DNA of 64,000 nt from Azomonas macrocytogenes (GTDB lineage: Bacteria; Pseudomonadota; Gammaproteobacteria; Pseudomonadales; Pseudomonadaceae), in the NCBI RefSeq assembly GCF_014191985.1, contig NZ_JACHXI010000005.1, forward strand, positions 124,001 to 188,000. The letters are read 5' to 3'. This document shows positions 63,061 to 64,000 of the stretch, piece after piece. The notes below the pieces were generated by a model. That model saw only the letters and a list, made by a program, of their open reading frames with translations, ran no database searches and was not told the DNA's origin. Position 1 is the stretch's first letter. Every line of letters begins with the position of its first letter. The position numbers and the translations under genes are program-made.

Positions 63061-63774
63061 CTATGATTTGTCGCAGGTTGATCTTGAATGTTCGGGCTGG
63101 CCGAGTCCTGCTGCAAAAATGACCGAACAGGGACGGCCGGATGCCGAATCAAGCGGCTCATACAGGGCTTCGAGCCGCAATCCGGCCGTAACCAATAGCT
63201 TGATCCAGGCGCCCAGTGGGCGGAAATACCAGGGAGCGGCACGGCCAAAAGCGCCGGGACAGCCTGCCCAGCTACCCTGGCGCCAGCCTTCGCGATAATC
63301 CTGCCCAGGCATGCCGACTGCCAGCGGATGCAGGGTCTGGATCAGCAGCGTTCCATTCGGCTGTAGAAGTTGCGGGACACGACCGATTACCCCACAGGTG
63401 GATTCGTTTCCAAGCAGGGAAAAATTGCACACGACCATCTCTACGCAAGCAAGCGGTGCTCCGGCAGCCAGGGCTGCGTAGGTCATTTCCTCGTAAGTAC
63501 CGGGACTCGAGGCCCTGGCTTTTTCCAGCAAGGTCGGAACGCCATCGATGCCATGGATTTCTATCCGGTCTGCAGCCAGCGCTCGCCCCAACCAGCCTTC
63601 GCCGCAACCCATGTCCAACAAGGTTGTCGGCGCCCGTTCACGGATGGCAGCCAGGATGGCGGCATTGGTCACTTCGACCCGGCTGGCGATGCGGTCGGTC
63701 GCAATCGCTTCAGCCCAGGCTTCGGCATTTTCATGCCATGTCTCGATGATGGTGTGTTCTTCGGGTGAAGACAT
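63061..63774 (-). CDS. Class I SAM-dependent methyltransferase
   Basis: 237-residue methyltransferase: TTLLDMGCGEGWLGRALAAD (motif I, about residues 50-69), IHGIDGVPTLLEKA and VCNFSLLG. Substrate unknown. ATG 63774 was preferred to an upstream in-frame GTG at 63786. The remaining bases to the window end are AT-rich with no gene. Confidence 0.82.
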   Translation of the reverse strand: MSSPEEHTIIETWHENAEAWAEAIATDRIASRVEVTNAAILAAIRERAPTTLLDMGCGEGWLGRALAADRIEIHGIDGVPTLLEKARASSPGTYEEMTYAALAAGAPLACVEMVVCNFSLLGNESTCGVIGRVPQLLQPNGTLLIQTLHPLAVGMPGQDYREGWRQGSWAGCPGAFGRAAPWYFRPLGAWIKLLVTAGLRLEALYEPLDSASGRPCSVIFAAGLGQPEHSRSTCDKS

Positions 63775-63858
63775 CAGGTTTGCCACTGAGCGTAGATATT
63801 TCGATAGATCGTTTATTTATTACAACTTATGGATGATTGAAAAAAACAATTATTTCCA

Positions 63859-63878
63859 GACATTCAATAGTGAATGTC
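63859..63878. promoter_or_regulatory. Inverted repeat in AT-rich window end
   Basis: GACATTCA-ATAG-TGAATGTC, perfect 8-base arms. It may be an operator or part of a terminator for a gene beyond the window. Confidence 0.35.
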
Positions 63879-64000
63879 GCATGTGGCGCTTTTTCAGGTG
63901 TTCTAGTCGGGGTAATTTGTAACCAAATAATAAAAAACCTTTCCAGGCCACTGATATTTCAAGCCGTAGCCAAGGCAATTGACGAGAAATACCTTTGGCG

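Noticed and set aside
1-64000. CRISPR arrays, tRNA and rRNA genes
   Set aside because: No regularly spaced direct repeats, cloverleaf-like sequences or rRNA stretches were seen by eye.

Overview
This is about 64 kb of chromosome, roughly 60% GC by eye, from a gammaproteobacterium that looks like a Pseudomonadaceae member. The main reasons are the glmR-glmS pair, RND/OprM-type efflux, FecCD-type uptake, DadA, Cls-like phospholipase and several LysR/IclR/ROK-controlled catabolic loci. Two genes, cowN and a nifO-like gene, belong to families tied to nitrogenase, so a diazotrophic lineage (Azotobacter/Azomonas/Stutzerimonas-like) is plausible. No nif structural genes are present. All family calls come from reading motifs; no database search was run.

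Layout. 0-5.8 kb: an operon resembling the alcaligin hydroxamate-siderophore locus (alcA-like, truncated by the window edge, then exporter, alcB-, alcC- and alcE-like genes), closed by a hairpin and a dead IS5-type transposase. 6-13.3 kb: SulP transporter, glmS with its presumed Tn7 site, glmR, DedA, CHAD protein, and cowN with a NifA/sigma-54-like upstream region and a strong terminator. 13.4-21.2 kb: ABC-F ATPase, phosphatase, acetyltransferase, DUF2726 protein, a short KdpD-KdpE pair without kdpFABC, an orphan Fur-box-like palindrome and a cation/proton exchanger. 21.2-22.5 kb: a low-GC patch with a DUF2845 protein and a decayed yhaV toxin gene. 22.5-31 kb: MFS pump, phospholipase D-type lipoprotein, amine oxidase, truncated haemoglobin, dadA-ridA, a cupin-type regulator and a cytochrome c5-like protein.

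31-37.5 kb: a complete TonB-receptor/ABC uptake system for an iron-siderophore or similar metal complex, beside a cupin gene with a perfect palindrome in its promoter region. 37.5-39.3 kb: an SDR/LysR divergent pair. 39.4-44.3 kb: a catabolic module with a FucP-like sugar symporter, a ROK regulator, an AroE-like dehydrogenase and an IclR regulator. 44.5-50.3 kb: an RND tripartite pump. 50.4-58.6 kb: a second catabolic module with a GlcG-like protein, MHS transporter, a second AroE-like dehydrogenase, a gluconate-5-dehydrogenase-like SDR, LysR, glycerate kinase, AbrB-type membrane protein and LysR. 58.6-64 kb: TerC, a nested mobile-element scar, the nifO-like gene, a TonB receptor with a DUF2946 protein, and a methyltransferase.

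The most interesting threads are these. The two AroE-like enzymes keep the Lys/Asp catalytic pair but have lost one or both serines that bind the shikimate carboxylate, and both sit among sugar-acid genes. cowN carries a TGT-N10-ACA element ahead of a -24/-12-like promoter. The siderophore locus resembles Bordetella's but has a different gene order. A miniature inverted-repeat element appears to have split the end hairpin of an IS200/IS605-type element.
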